Assembly (NCBI RefSeq): GCF_900243075.1
Contig: NZ_OEZH01000015.1
Coordinates: 1-64,000 of the forward strand
Origin: Clostridioides difficile
GTDB taxonomy: Bacteria; Bacillota; Clostridia; Peptostreptococcales; Peptostreptococcaceae
DNA length: 64,000 bases
Reading direction: 5' to 3'
Shown: one piece after another, positions 27,449 through 37,611 of the stretch
Numbering within the stretch: the first letter of the stretch is position 1
Layout of the letters: every line of letters begins with the position of its first letter
Translations under genes and position numbers: made by a program
Notes under the pieces: generated by a model
What the model saw: the letters and a program-made list of their open reading frames with translations, nothing else
Database searches by the model: none
What the model was told of the DNA's origin: nothing

Positions 27449-28502
27449 TATAATAATTGGAATTGATACTAGCTGCTATACTACTTCTATAGCAGCTATC
27501 TCTTTAGAGAAGAAAGTTATATTTAATGAAAAAATAATGCTAGAAGTAAGGGATAATGCAAAAGGTTTAAGACAGAGTGAAGCTGTATTCCAACACATAA
27601 ATAATTTAGGGATTCTTAGTGATAGGATAAAATCATTTAAAGATAAGTTTAATGTAGAAGGGGTTTGTTCCTCAACAAAACCTAGACCTGTTGAAAATTC
27701 ATATATGCCTGTATTTAATGTAGGACATAATTTTGGAAAGCTATTATCTAGTATATATGGTTGTAGGTTTTATGAGACTACTCATCAAGAAAATCACATA
27801 GAATCAAGTTTATTAAATAGTAAATTGAAAAATAATAATAGGTTTATTTCTGTTCATATGTCTGGTGGTACTACAGAGATACTTTTAATAACCAAACAGG
27901 ATAGTAATTACAATATATGTAATACTAATTTAGATAGAATTGCCAAAATAAGTATTAAAAAAGATAATAAAAGTAAATTATACAATAATTTTGGATATAA
28001 TATAGATATAATTGGAGGAAGTAAGGATATTAGTTTTGGTCAACTTATAGATAGGATAGGAGTTAAGTTAGGATATAAGTTTCCTTCAGGAAAATATTTA
28101 GATGAAAATGCTTTAAATTGTAATCTTAAAATAGAAAGTGGTCTGAAAACTTCTGTAAGAGATGGATATATGAATTTATCTGGGTTAGAAAATCAGGTAA
28201 ATAAGATTATAGAAGATAATGGAGATAATACTAATCAAAAAGAATACGTATCTAAGTTAGTATTAGATTCAGTAGTCAGAAATATGTTTAAATCTTTAGT
28301 ATATTTATGTGAAACTTACAATGTAAATGAAGTAGTCTTTGCAGGTGGAGTTTCTGCAAGTAAGTATATTCTTAAAGAATTAAGTCTGAAATTAAGAAAA
28401 AAGCATATAGAAGCTCATTTTACAGAACCACAATATTCAACTGATAATGCTGTTGGGTGTGCTATAATAGGATTGAATAACTTTTTAGGAGAAAGAGTAT
28501 GA
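27432..28502 (+). CDS. TsaD/Kae1-like paralogue
   Basis: The 356-residue protein has the ASKHA fold of TsaD (Kae1/Gcp), the tRNA t6A synthase subunit. The N-terminal [12 protein letters not shown], metal-site THQENHI (HxxxH) and C-terminal [13 protein letters not shown] are conserved. It is nevertheless divergent from canonical TsaD, and this gene position between nusB and xseA is typical of a clostridial paralogue, not the main tsaD. It overlaps nusB and its stop overlaps the xseA start (ATGA). Start at 27432 after AGGAAG. Function as a second t6A enzyme or something else is undetermined. Confidence 0.82.
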   Translation: MKLENNIIIGIDTSCYTTSIAAISLEKKVIFNEKIMLEVRDNAKGLRQSEAVFQHINNLGILSDRIKSFKDKFNVEGVCSSTKPRPVENSYMPVFNVGHNFGKLLSSIYGCRFYETTHQENHIESSLLNSKLKNNNRFISVHMSGGTTEILLITKQDSNYNICNTNLDRIAKISIKKDNKSKLYNNFGYNIDIIGGSKDISFGQLIDRIGVKLGYKFPSGKYLDENALNCNLKIESGLKTSVRDGYMNLSGLENQVNKIIEDNGDNTNQKEYVSKLVLDSVVRNMFKSLVYLCETYNVNEVVFAGGVSASKYILKELSLKLRKKHIEAHFTEPQYSTDNAVGCAIIGLNNFLGERV

Positions 28503-29704
28503 AACTAAGAGCTTTAGATATAAGTGAAGCAAATTCATATATTAAAAGAATTTTAATAAACGACCCAATACTTTCCAATCTTAAAGTTAAGGGAGAAATT
28601 TCTAATTTTAAGGTTCATAGTAGTGGAAATGTATATTTATCACTTAAAGACGAAACATCAAAGTTAAACTGTGTAATTTTTAAAAGTAATTTTAATCGTA
28701 ATCTAAAACTAGATAATGGTGTGAAAGTTATAGCCAATGGATATATATCGGTCTATGAAAGAGATGGTGCGTATCAATTATATATTAATGAAATTGAAAT
28801 AGAGGGAATAGGAAATTTACACATAGAATTTAATAGATTAAAAGAAAAACTTAATAAAGAAGGCTTATTTGACCCTAAATACAAGATACCTATACCTAAA
28901 ATGCCAAACTCAATTGGCGTTATAACATCTCCAACAGGTGCTGTTATAAGAGATATAATAAATGTGATAAAAAGGAGATACCCAAAAGTTAACATAAAGC
29001 TTTATCCAGTAACAGTACAAGGAGACAAATCAGCAGAAGAAATATGTGAAGCAATTAGGTTTTTCAATCATATGAAGAATATTGATACACTTATAATTGG
29101 TAGAGGTGGGGGTTCGATAGAAGAACTTTGGTCTTTTAATGATGAAATGGTAGCAAGAGAGGTTTTTAATTCTCAAATTCCAATAATATCAGCAGTTGGG
29201 CATGAAACTGACTTTACTATTTGTGATTTTGTATCTGATATGAGAGCACCAACACCATCAGCAGCAGCAGAGATTGCTACTCCATCACTAGATGATATAA
29301 ACTATAAACTTGGAAACATAAAAAGCAGAATGAGTAAGTCTCTTACAAATCAAATTGAACTAGACCAATATAGATTAGAATCAGTATTTAATAAGATAAA
29401 TAACTATTTAGATTCTTACACAATAAAAGATAAAGTTATACAATTGGATAAAATATATGATAAAATAATTTTTGGAATAGAAAACAATTTAAAATTAGAA
29501 GATGAAAAACTAATAAAGATTGGAGCATTGCTTCATAATTTAAGTCCATTGGCGACTATGGATAGAGGTTATAGTATAGCTCAAAAAGATGGAAAAGTAA
29601 TAAACAGTATAAAAGGATTGAAAACAAAAGATAGCATAGATATAGTATTGAAAGATGGAAATTTAGAATGTATGATAGATAAAATTGAAAATAAAGAGGT
29701 ATAG
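28499..29704 (+). CDS. xseA: Exodeoxyribonuclease VII large subunit
   Basis: The 401-residue protein has an N-terminal OB-fold ([17 protein letters not shown]) and a catalytic domain with [27 protein letters not shown] and [10 protein letters not shown]. Exonuclease VII degrades single-stranded DNA. It overlaps the previous gene by four bases and is followed by xseB within two bases. Secure. Confidence 0.96.
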   Translation: MKLRALDISEANSYIKRILINDPILSNLKVKGEISNFKVHSSGNVYLSLKDETSKLNCVIFKSNFNRNLKLDNGVKVIANGYISVYERDGAYQLYINEIEIEGIGNLHIEFNRLKEKLNKEGLFDPKYKIPIPKMPNSIGVITSPTGAVIRDIINVIKRRYPKVNIKLYPVTVQGDKSAEEICEAIRFFNHMKNIDTLIIGRGGGSIEELWSFNDEMVAREVFNSQIPIISAVGHETDFTICDFVSDMRAPTPSAAAEIATPSLDDINYKLGNIKSRMSKSLTNQIELDQYRLESVFNKINNYLDSYTIKDKVIQLDKIYDKIIFGIENNLKLEDEKLIKIGALLHNLSPLATMDRGYSIAQKDGKVINSIKGLKTKDSIDIVLKDGNLECMIDKIENKEV

Positions 29705-29705
29705 T

Positions 29706-29921
29706 ATGAATTTAACCTATGAAGAAGCTTATAAAAGATTAGAGAGTATTTTAAATGAATTAGAATCTAAAAATGCTAGCTTAGATGAATCTTTAAGCTT
29801 GTATGAAGAAGGTATAAGCCTTTATAAACATTGTAATAAGCTTTTAGATGATGCTAAATTGAAAATAAGTAAATTTAATCAATTAGGAATAGAAGAAGAT
29901 TTTAAAGTAGAGGAGGAGTAA
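29706..29921 (+). CDS. xseB: Exodeoxyribonuclease VII small subunit
   Basis: The 71-residue helical protein begins [16 protein letters not shown] and has the characteristic [19 protein letters not shown]. It binds XseA in several copies. The ATG at 29706 follows GAGGT by five bases and is one base after the xseA stop; a longer start at 29685 lies inside xseA. Confidence 0.95.
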   Translation: MNLTYEEAYKRLESILNELESKNASLDESLSLYEEGISLYKHCNKLLDDAKLKISKFNQLGIEEDFKVEEE

Positions 29922-29923
29922 AA

Positions 29924-30811
29924 TTGAAATTTAAACAATGTCTGAAAGAGAAAGCAAGTTTTATAGAAAATGTACTTAAAGAATATATGCCTAAAGAAGA
30001 GGGATACCAAAAAACTGTTATTGAAGCTATGAACTACAGTTTGAGTGCTGGAGGTAAAAGATTAAGACCAATACTTACATTAGAGGCTTGTAAAATAGTT
30101 GGAGGGAATGAAGAGGACGCTATTGCCTTTGCTGTTGCAATTGAAATGATACATACATATTCGCTAATACATGATGATTTACCTGCTCTTGATAATGATG
30201 ACTTAAGAAGAGGAAGACCAACAAATCATAAAGTATATGGAGAAGCGATGGGGATTTTAGCAGGAGATGCTTTATTGAACTATGCCTTTGAAGTAATGCT
30301 TGCAGGTTCAATCAATAAAGAAAACCCAGAAAAGTATCTAAAAGCTATAAATGAGATTGCTAAAGGTGCTGGTATATATGGAATGATAGGCGGTCAAGTA
30401 GTAGATGTAGAAAGTGAAAATAAGCAAATTGAAAAAGAAAAACTAGATTATATACATATGAACAAAACTGCTGCAATGATGGTAGGCTGTATGAGAGCAG
30501 GAGCTACTATAGGTGGAGCAAATGCAGAGCAAATGGAAGAAATAACTAAATATGCAAAAAATATCGGATTATCATTCCAGATAGTAGATGATATACTAGA
30601 TATAGTAGGAGATGAAGTTAAATTAGGGAAAAAGGTTGGAAGTGATATAGAAAATCATAAGTCAACATATCCATCTCTTTTAGGTTTAGATAAATCTAAA
30701 GAAATTGCACATAATTTGATTGATGAAGCAAAGAAGAGTATAGAAAAATTATCTGAAGATGTAGATTTTTTAAAGGGATTGGCTGAATATATAATAGATA
30801 GAGAATACTAA
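29924..30811 (+). CDS. ispA: Geranyl/farnesyl diphosphate synthase
   Basis: The 295-residue trans-isoprenyl diphosphate synthase has the first Asp-rich motif DDLPALD (84-90) with RRGRPT after it, and a second DDILD near 230. It condenses IPP with DMAPP/GPP to farnesyl diphosphate for undecaprenyl and other isoprenoids. It starts at a TTG two bases after xseB ends, preceded by GAGGAGGAG. The pathway partner dxs lies two genes downstream. Confidence 0.95.
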   Translation: MKFKQCLKEKASFIENVLKEYMPKEEGYQKTVIEAMNYSLSAGGKRLRPILTLEACKIVGGNEEDAIAFAVAIEMIHTYSLIHDDLPALDNDDLRRGRPTNHKVYGEAMGILAGDALLNYAFEVMLAGSINKENPEKYLKAINEIAKGAGIYGMIGGQVVDVESENKQIEKEKLDYIHMNKTAAMMVGCMRAGATIGGANAEQMEEITKYAKNIGLSFQIVDDILDIVGDEVKLGKKVGSDIENHKSTYPSLLGLDKSKEIAHNLIDEAKKSIEKLSEDVDFLKGLAEYIIDREY

Positions 30812-30840
30812 AATATACAGCTAAAATCGAGGAGGGAAAA

Positions 30841-31278
30841 ATGGATTTTTTTTCGGAGATTTTTAACAATGGGGCTTTGGGAATAAGTCTGATTGCTTGT
30901 TTCTTAGCACAATTTATAAAAATATTTACTGGCAAGGAAAAAAGAATTGAGTTATCAAGAATACTTATTTCAGGAGGTATGCCTAGTTCCCATAGTTCTT
31001 TTGTTACAAGTTTAGCTACAGTGGTAGGTATTGAAAAAGGGTTTAATTCTACTGATTTTGCTATAATTACTGTGCTTGCTCTGATTATAATGTATGATGC
31101 AGCAGGTGTTAGACGGGCTGTTGGTAAACAAGCTACTATATTAAATCAAATAGTAGCAGACATACAACATGGAAAGCATATAGAGCAGAAGAAATTAAAA
31201 GAATTAATAGGTCACACACCACTAGAAGTTTGGTTTGGAGCTTTACTTGGTATAGTAACAGCTTTAATATTGATGTAA
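30841..31278 (+). CDS. DUF212 (divergent PAP2-like) membrane protein
   Basis: The 145-residue protein matches the YuiD/DUF212 family: GGMPSSHSSFVTSLATVVG resembles a PAP2 phosphatase active-site segment, and YDAAGVRRAVGKQA follows. About four membrane helices. Its placement between ispA and dxs suggests a role with polyprenyl or other isoprenoid phosphates, but the activity is unproven. Preceded by GAGGAGGGA. Confidence 0.88.
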   Translation: MDFFSEIFNNGALGISLIACFLAQFIKIFTGKEKRIELSRILISGGMPSSHSSFVTSLATVVGIEKGFNSTDFAIITVLALIIMYDAAGVRRAVGKQATILNQIVADIQHGKHIEQKKLKELIGHTPLEVWFGALLGIVTALILM

Positions 31279-31311
31279 ATTGAAAATTTACAAAATAAAG
31301 GTGAGGATAAT

Positions 31312-33177
31312 ATGTATAAATATTTAGATAAAGTAAATTCTCCAAAGGATATAAAAAATATGAGCATAGAAGAAATGGATTTACTTGCAAAGGATATAAG
31401 AAAGTTCTTAGTAAAATCTGTTTCTAAGACAGGAGGACATTTGGCTTCTAATTTAGGAGTAGTTGAGTTAACATTAGCACTTCATAAAGTATTTGATAGT
31501 CCTAAAGATAAGATTGTGTGGGATGTAGGACATCAATCTTATGTTCATAAAATGGTTACTGGAAGAAAAGATTGTTTTGTATCTTTGAGACAATTTAATG
31601 GACTAAGTGGTTTTCCAAAGGAGAGTGAAAGTCCTCATGATATTTTTGACACAGGGCATAGCAGTACATCTATTTCTATAGCTACAGGTATTGCCTGTGC
31701 TAGAGATATAAAAAAAGAAAACTATAGTGTTATATCTATAATTGGAGATGGTTCTATAACAGGAGGTATGGCACTTGAAGCTTTAAACCAATTGGGATAT
31801 ATAAATACCAATATGATAGTAATCCTTAATGATAATGAGATGTCCATAGATAAAAATGTTGGTGGAATGTCTAAATATCTGTCAAGTATTATAAGAAACT
31901 CAACAGTTGAGAAAATGACAGATGAAGTTGATAAAATTTTAAATGTTACACAAACAGGTGAAATTTTATCTAAGACTGCACATAGATTTAAAGATAAACT
32001 AATGTGTAGCTTTTCTCCTCAGGACTGTTCATTTTTTGATTCCTTAGGTATAAGGTATTATGGTCCTATAGATGGTCATAATACTAAAGACTTAATAGAT
32101 ATATTGAGAAAGGCTAAACACAAAACAGGACCTGTTCTTTTACATGTAATTACGAAAAAAGGAAAAGGGTACAGATTTGCAGAGGAACAACCTGATAAAT
32201 ATCATGGAGTATCAAAGTTTGATATAAAGACAGGTGTTACATCTTCAAAAGTTAAGTCTATGTCAACTAGTGTTGGAGAAAAACTGGTTGATATGGCTAA
32301 TGAAAATGAAGAGATAGTAGCTATAACGGCTGCGATGCCATCTGGTACAGGTCTAAACCTATTTGAACGTGCATATCCAAAAAGATATTATGATGTTGGT
32401 ATAGCTGAACAACATGCAACAGGATTTGCAGCAGGTCTTGCAAAAAATGGTATGAAACCTTACTTCGCTGTATATTCGTCGTTTTTGCAAAGAGCATATG
32501 ACCAACTTATTCACGATGTATGTATAACAAAAAAGCCAGTTACTTTTCTTATAGATAGAGCTGGGTTAGTTGGAAATGATGGAGAAACTCATCATGGTAT
32601 GTTTGATTTAAGTTACTTAAATTCTATTCCAAATATTGTAGTAATGGCGCCAAAAGACACAAAAGAGATGGAACTTATGATGGATTTGTCATTACAATTA
32701 GATTGTCCATTAGCAATTAGATACCCAAGAGGAAATAGTTATTACCTAGATAAGGGAGAATATAAAGAAATTGTATTAGGTAAATATGAGGTATTGGATG
32801 ATGGACAAGATACAGTTATACTTTCTATTGGAAGTATGGTAAAACATGCTTTGGATGCTAAAGAAATATTATTAAAAGAAGGAATAAATCCAACAATAGT
32901 CAATGCGAGATTTTTAAAGCCAATGGATGAAGATATGCTGAATGTCTTATTAAAGAATCACAAAAATGTAGTTACAATAGAGGATAATATTGTAACTGGA
33001 GGATTTGGAAGTAGAATAAATAAGTTTATTATAGACAATGAATATAATGTAAATATACTTAATATAGCAATACCAGAAGAATTTGTAAAACATGGCAATG
33101 TGGATGAATTGTATGATTTTGTAGGACTGTCTCCAAAAAGTATTGCTAATAAAATAAGAAAGCTAATTATCGAATAA
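31312..33177 (+). CDS. dxs: 1-Deoxy-D-xylulose-5-phosphate synthase
   Basis: The 621-residue thiamine-diphosphate enzyme starts the MEP isoprenoid pathway from pyruvate and glyceraldehyde 3-phosphate. [15 protein letters not shown] with downstream NDN is the cofactor motif; the transketolase-like C-terminal half has [15 protein letters not shown]. Length is normal. Preceded by AAAGGTGAGG. Clustered with ispA. Secure. Confidence 0.97.
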   Translation: MYKYLDKVNSPKDIKNMSIEEMDLLAKDIRKFLVKSVSKTGGHLASNLGVVELTLALHKVFDSPKDKIVWDVGHQSYVHKMVTGRKDCFVSLRQFNGLSGFPKESESPHDIFDTGHSSTSISIATGIACARDIKKENYSVISIIGDGSITGGMALEALNQLGYINTNMIVILNDNEMSIDKNVGGMSKYLSSIIRNSTVEKMTDEVDKILNVTQTGEILSKTAHRFKDKLMCSFSPQDCSFFDSLGIRYYGPIDGHNTKDLIDILRKAKHKTGPVLLHVITKKGKGYRFAEEQPDKYHGVSKFDIKTGVTSSKVKSMSTSVGEKLVDMANENEEIVAITAAMPSGTGLNLFERAYPKRYYDVGIAEQHATGFAAGLAKNGMKPYFAVYSSFLQRAYDQLIHDVCITKKPVTFLIDRAGLVGNDGETHHGMFDLSYLNSIPNIVVMAPKDTKEMELMMDLSLQLDCPLAIRYPRGNSYYLDKGEYKEIVLGKYEVLDDGQDTVILSIGSMVKHALDAKEILLKEGINPTIVNARFLKPMDEDMLNVLLKNHKNVVTIEDNIVTGGFGSRINKFIIDNEYNVNILNIAIPEEFVKHGNVDELYDFVGLSPKSIANKIRKLIIE

Positions 33178-33260
33178 AAAATTAATATGAATATTATAGA
33201 TTAAGACTGATATAAAATATAAAATTTATCAATTAAAATAAATATCAAGTGTGTTACTTT

Positions 33261-33293
33261 AAGCTACTTTAGTTACTATTAAAGTAGCTTTTA
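33261..33293 (+). terminator. Hairpin after dxs
   Basis: AAGCTACTTTA (33261-33271) pairs with TAAAGTAGCTT (33280-33290), followed by only TTTAAC. It is probably a weak terminator between dxs and tlyA. Confidence 0.6.
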
Positions 33294-33309
33294 ACAGAAA
33301 GGTAATTTT

Positions 33310-34122
33310 ATGAAAAAAAGAATAGATTTATTATTAGTAGAACAAGGGCATTTTGAAAGTAGAGAAAGAGCCAAAAAAGCAATAATGGCTGGATTAGTTT
33401 TTGTTGATAATCAAAGATGTGATAAGGCTGGTACAGAAGTAAAAGAGGACTGCAATATAGAAGTAAAAGGAAATCCAATACCATATGTCAGTAGGGGTGG
33501 TTTAAAGCTTGAAAAAGCAATGAAAAATTTTGACTTAACTATTGATGGAAAAGTATGTATGGATATAGGTGCATCTACAGGTGGTTTTACAGATTGTATG
33601 CTCAAAAATGGAGCAATAAAAGTATTTTCTATAGATGTTGGCTATGGTCAACTCGCATGGAAATTGAGACAAGATGATAGAGTTGTGTGTATGGAAAGAA
33701 CAAATATAAGAAACGTGACAATAGAAGATACGAAGCAGTTTGCAGATTTTGCATCAATTGATGTGTCTTTCATATCATTAAAATTAGTACTTCCAAAAGC
33801 AAAGGAGTTAGTACGTCATGATGGAGAAATTGTCGCTTTGATTAAACCTCAATTTGAAGCAGGAAGAGAAAAAGTTGGCAAAAAAGGGGTAGTTAGAGAA
33901 AAATCTACACATATAGAAGTTATAAAAATGATTTCTGATTTCTCCGTCGAAAATGGATTTGAGATTTTAGGATTAGATTTTTCTCCTATTAAGGGACCTG
34001 AGGGAAATATAGAATATCTAATTCATTTGAGAAATGGAAATGAAGGATATGAATTTGATAGTGAGATACACAATAATAAAATAATAGAAGTCGTTGAGGC
34101 TTCTCATAATTTAGACAAATAG
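33310..34122 (+). CDS. tlyA: TlyA-family rRNA 2'-O-methyltransferase
   Basis: The 270-residue protein has an N-terminal S4 RNA-binding domain (residues about 4-60, RIDLLLVEQGHFESRERAKK) and an FtsJ-type methyltransferase domain with SAM motif DIGASTGGFTDC near 80-91. Homologues methylate 16S and/or 23S rRNA; some are called haemolysins historically. In many Bacillota argR sits between this gene and recN; here recN follows directly after 19 bases. Confidence 0.93.
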   Translation: MKKRIDLLLVEQGHFESRERAKKAIMAGLVFVDNQRCDKAGTEVKEDCNIEVKGNPIPYVSRGGLKLEKAMKNFDLTIDGKVCMDIGASTGGFTDCMLKNGAIKVFSIDVGYGQLAWKLRQDDRVVCMERTNIRNVTIEDTKQFADFASIDVSFISLKLVLPKAKELVRHDGEIVALIKPQFEAGREKVGKKGVVREKSTHIEVIKMISDFSVENGFEILGLDFSPIKGPEGNIEYLIHLRNGNEGYEFDSEIHNNKIIEVVEASHNLDK

Positions 34123-34141
34123 GTTAAAAGGGGGCTTAGAC

Positions 34142-35821
34142 TTGATCCTCGAATTATATATGAAAAACTGTGCTTTAGTTGAAGAGCTAAGGTTGAATAT
34201 TGATAAAAATTTAAATATACTTACAGGTGAAACTGGTTCAGGAAAATCTATAATAATAGATGCACTTGGACTTTGTCTAGGTGATAAATATGATAGGTCT
34301 TTTCTAAGAAAAGGAACAGATAAGGGACTTGTTGAGGCTGTGTTTTTGTCAGATAATATATATCTAAAAAAAATATTAGATGAAAATGATATAAGTATGG
34401 AAGATGATAATTTATTGGTCATAACTAGGTTGATATACTCAGACGGAAAGAGTACTGCTAGAGTAAATGGAAGGACTGTTAAAGTATCTCTTCTTAAAGA
34501 AATTGCATCTACACTTATAGATATACATGGTCAACATCAAAATCAGGCTTTGTTTAATAAAGATACTCATTTGAAATTTCTAGATCTTTTTGGAGAAAAT
34601 GAATTAGAAAAGTTTAAAGCTGCCTATAGAAAAGTATACCATAAGTATAGTGAATTAAAAAAAGCTTTGAATAGCTTGACAGAAAATAAGGATGAGATGC
34701 AAATTCAACGAGAAATAGATTTATTAAGATTTCAAATAAATGAAATTGAGGTTGCAAACTTAAATAAGAATGAATATGAAGATTTATTAAAACAAAGAGA
34801 AGTTTATAGAAACAGTGAAAAGATATATAATAATCTAAATTCGAGTTACAGTAAATTACATAATGGTGAGTATAATGTTATTGACCTAATAGGTCTTGCA
34901 TCTAAAGAACTTAATGATATATCTAAATATGACAGTGTTTTAAGTGAATACAGTGATACTGTAGAAAGGATTATGTATGAGTTACAAGATATATCTGGTG
35001 ATATAAGAAATTACAAAGATAATATAGACTTTGAACCTTATGAGTTAGAACAGATTGAACTTAGAATTGATGAGATTAACAATTTAAGAAGAAAATATGG
35101 AGATAGCATAGATGATATATTTGAGTATTATGAAAAAATTAAAGATAGATTAGATGAAATATTAAATAGAGATGAAAGAGTTGAACAGTTAAAAAGTCAA
35201 CTGATGAATATAGAAGAAGATTTAAAAATAAAAGCTAATAAATTGACTAAAGCGAGAATAGAAGTAGCAACTACTTTAGAAAAAATACTTCTTGATGAAT
35301 TAAAAAGTCTAAATATGAAAAATGTAATGTTCAAGGTTAATTTTGAAGAAAGTTCATTTACCCTAAATGGAATAGATGATATTGAATTTATGATATCCTT
35401 TAACTTAGGAGAAGATATTAAACCTATATATAAAGTTGCATCAGGAGGTGAGATGTCTAGATTTATGTTGGCATTTAAGACAATATTGGCTGATATAGAT
35501 GATATTGATACATTAGTGTTCGATGAAATAGATACAGGCATAAGTGGAATAGCAGCACAAATTGTTGGTGAGAAATTGAGTGATATAGCAAAGAAAAAAC
35601 AGATAATATGTATAACTCATTTACCTCAAATTGCTGCAAATGCAGATACTCATTATTGTATAGAGAAAGATACCTCAAATAATAGGACATTTACAAATGT
35701 TAGTAAATTAAATCAATGTCAAAGAAAAAATGAAATTGCTAGACTTATAGCAGGTAATAATATAACAGAAAAAACTATTGAGCATGCAAGTGAAATTATT
35801 GAAATGGCTAAAAAATGTTAG
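34142..35821 (+). CDS. recN: DNA repair protein RecN
   Basis: The 559-residue SMC-like ATPase acts in double-strand-break repair. Walker A GETGSGKSIIIDALG is near residues 30-44, central coiled coils span about 160-380, and the C-terminal ABC signature VASGGEMSRFMLA and Walker B LVFDEIDTG follow. It starts at a TTG at 34142, about eight bases after AAAAGGGGG; the first internal ATG would trim the first beta strand. Secure. Confidence 0.96.
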   Translation: MILELYMKNCALVEELRLNIDKNLNILTGETGSGKSIIIDALGLCLGDKYDRSFLRKGTDKGLVEAVFLSDNIYLKKILDENDISMEDDNLLVITRLIYSDGKSTARVNGRTVKVSLLKEIASTLIDIHGQHQNQALFNKDTHLKFLDLFGENELEKFKAAYRKVYHKYSELKKALNSLTENKDEMQIQREIDLLRFQINEIEVANLNKNEYEDLLKQREVYRNSEKIYNNLNSSYSKLHNGEYNVIDLIGLASKELNDISKYDSVLSEYSDTVERIMYELQDISGDIRNYKDNIDFEPYELEQIELRIDEINNLRRKYGDSIDDIFEYYEKIKDRLDEILNRDERVEQLKSQLMNIEEDLKIKANKLTKARIEVATTLEKILLDELKSLNMKNVMFKVNFEESSFTLNGIDDIEFMISFNLGEDIKPIYKVASGGEMSRFMLAFKTILADIDDIDTLVFDEIDTGISGIAAQIVGEKLSDIAKKKQIICITHLPQIAANADTHYCIEKDTSNNRTFTNVSKLNQCQRKNEIARLIAGNNITEKTIEHASEIIEMAKKC

Positions 35822-35841
35822 TGAAAAATGGGCATTTTAAT

Positions 35842-35883
35842 AGGTGTAAAGAATTTTTAGATAAATGCTTTACACCTTTTTTT
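35842..35883 (+). terminator. Terminator after recN
   Basis: AGGTGTAAAG (35842-35851) pairs perfectly with CTTTACACCT (35868-35877), followed by a T-run. Confidence 0.93.
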
Positions 35884-36033
35884 ATGATTAAATTATTTTA
35901 AAATATTTAATGGCTATATTGAAGAAAAGAGAAATTAAAAACGGAATAAAATTTGTATAAATTTGTAACTTTGAAATTTATAGATGCTTAAGTATAATAT
36001 TATTTATTAAGGCAGTAGTGAGGGGGATGTAGA

Positions 36034-36900
36034 ATGAATAAAAAAAATACTATGCACTTAATTTTTACAATTGTAATTTTTATTTTATTATGGTATATTT
36101 CGTTAACAGTAAGTGAAATTAACAAAAATATTGAAAGCTGTAATAATAAATTGGATTATTTGTCACAAGAGATTATGAGTACTAAGTCGGATATTAGCAA
36201 TACTATAAATGAAGAAATGTCAAAAAGTTATATAACAAAAAGCATTGATTTAAAAGTTAAAAAAATAGAAAAAAAAGAATGTATTATTGATGTAGATGTC
36301 CAATTGAGTAAGCTTGGAGAAGATGGAAAAGTATTTTTTATGTATAAAAAAGATAGTGATAAATGGAATGAAATTGAAATGACAAAATATGGAGAATTAT
36401 CATATGCTTGTGAAATAAAAATAAATACAGGCAGTGAATATGACTATAAAGTAGTTACAAGTGGAACTATATCTGAAAGTTCTGATGTACAAAAATTGAC
36501 TAATTCTGATTATATGCCTGAACAACCTATATTTAATTCTGGAATAAGAGATAATAGAGAATACTTTATTGAAATAGTAGAAAATAGTAAACTACTTAAT
36601 CATGAAAGTGAAAAGTCAAAAAATAAAGTTTATAACAATATTAGTTTAGAGAAAGTAGATATTATTGTAAATGAAGGGAAAAAAGATACTGTATACAAAG
36701 CTAAATCTGTTAAAAGCTTGAATGATGGTAAAGCTAATAATTCAAATAGAAATCAAGTGAATTATGAAGCAAGTTTTCCTAAAAGAGATATTGATGATAT
36801 TATTTATATTAAAGCTAAACTTACATACAATAATGGAGTAGAATATATAAAGGATATAACTGAAGATATAACTATGGGCTTACAAGATTTAGAAAAATAA
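36034..36900 (+). CDS. Membrane-anchored protein of unknown function
   Basis: I do not recognise this 288-residue protein. It has one N-terminal membrane segment (about residues 8-26), a short coiled-coil-like stretch (about 28-60) and a large soluble part, probably extracytoplasmic, rich in beta-prone Val/Ile/Lys/Ser segments (VKKIEKKECIIDVDVQLS and similar). No cysteines suggest a lipoprotein box. It has its own ribosome site (GAGGGGGATG). It stands alone between recN and a MITE-like repeat, and ends convergent with a GNAT gene. The middle has features like immunoglobulin-type or adhesion-type repeats (YDYKVVTSGTISE), but this is weak. Confidence 0.75.
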   Translation: MNKKNTMHLIFTIVIFILLWYISLTVSEINKNIESCNNKLDYLSQEIMSTKSDISNTINEEMSKSYITKSIDLKVKKIEKKECIIDVDVQLSKLGEDGKVFFMYKKDSDKWNEIEMTKYGELSYACEIKINTGSEYDYKVVTSGTISESSDVQKLTNSDYMPEQPIFNSGIRDNREYFIEIVENSKLLNHESEKSKNKVYNNISLEKVDIIVNEGKKDTVYKAKSVKSLNDGKANNSNRNQVNYEASFPKRDIDDIIYIKAKLTYNNGVEYIKDITEDITMGLQDLEK

Positions 36901-36931
36901 ATACATATTTAAATAAATTTGTTCAATAAAA

Positions 36932-37053
36932 TAGGGGCTGTCTCAAAACAGAGATAAGTATCTTTTTCACTGTTGAAAAGATGAAAATATATTTGATTTC
37001 ATACAAAAAAGAGTGCCTTTGAACTAAAACGTTCACTTTGAGACACTCCCTAT
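36932..37053. repeat. MITE-like element with IS-type terminal repeats
   Basis: The ends TAGGGGCTGTCTCAAA (36932-36947) and TTTGAGACACTCCCTA (37037-37052) are inverted repeats matching at 14 of 16. GGGGCTGTCTCAAA is a frequent terminal repeat of IS1182-type and related insertion sequences. The 90-base centre has no coding capacity. It lies between convergent genes and could act as a two-way terminator. Confidence 0.6.
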
Positions 37054-37059
37054 TAAAAA

Positions 37060-37548
37060 TTATAATTTTAATTCCATATATCTAGCCCCTTCAATTGGAT
37101 TATAAGTATAAGGCTCTATATCATAAAAACCAATCTTTTCATATAATCCTTGTGCACTTTTCATGCTTGGAAGAGTGTCTAATCTCATATGTGTATATCC
37201 AATTTTTTTAGCTTCTTCAATGATTTCTTCTAATAGTATTTTTCCTATCTTTAACCCTCTAAATTGATTTCTTACATATAATCTTTTTAATTCACATACT
37301 TTACCTTCAAGTTTTTTTAAAGCAACACAGCCTGCCAAATTTTCATCAACAAATGCCAATATCAATGAGCCTGAAGGTTTTTTATATTTTCCTGGAAGTG
37401 TTTTTAATTCATTATTAAAGTCTTGGAAACATAAGTCTATATTTAAGGAATTAGAATATTCAGTAAATAAAATTTTTACGTTTTCAAGGTTTTCTAAATC
37501 TTTTTCTTCAACAAATTCTAAAGTTATATTTTGAGCCATTTTATCCAT
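37060..37548 (-). CDS. GNAT-family N-acetyltransferase
   Basis: The 162-residue protein is a GNAT acetyltransferase: the acetyl-CoA loop is in [19 protein letters not shown], followed by [17 protein letters not shown] and GLYEKIGFY. The substrate is unknown. The start is unusual. A strong AAGGAGG (minus strand, 37581-37587) is followed by a 26-base near-perfect palindrome (37549-37574) and then two adjacent ATGs (37551 and 37548). Without the hairpin, the spacing is far too long; if the hairpin forms, the ATG at 37548 sits six unpaired bases from the site. A GTG at 37581 overlaps the ribosome site and is rejected. Confidence 0.85.
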   Translation of the reverse strand: MDKMAQNITLEFVEEKDLENLENVKILFTEYSNSLNIDLCFQDFNNELKTLPGKYKKPSGSLILAFVDENLAGCVALKKLEGKVCELKRLYVRNQFRGLKIGKILLEEIIEEAKKIGYTHMRLDTLPSMKSAQGLYEKIGFYDIEPYTYNPIEGARYMELKL

Positions 37549-37574
37549 CATTATATAGACATGTTTATATAATG
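37549..37574 (-). promoter_or_regulatory. Palindrome between ribosome site and start codon
   Basis: The 26-base sequence CATTATATA...TATATAATG is self-complementary except for one position pair. It lies exactly between AAGGAGGTGAAGT and the start codons of the GNAT gene. It could be an mRNA hairpin that brings the two together, or an operator. Confidence 0.6.
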
Positions 37575-37611
37575 ACTTCACCTCCTTGATATATGTATAT
37601 TTTTGTTAATA

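Noticed and set aside
27898-28130. Poorly conserved middle of the TsaD-like protein as possible frameshift
   Set aside because: The frame is continuous and flanking motifs are in register, so it is divergence, not damage.
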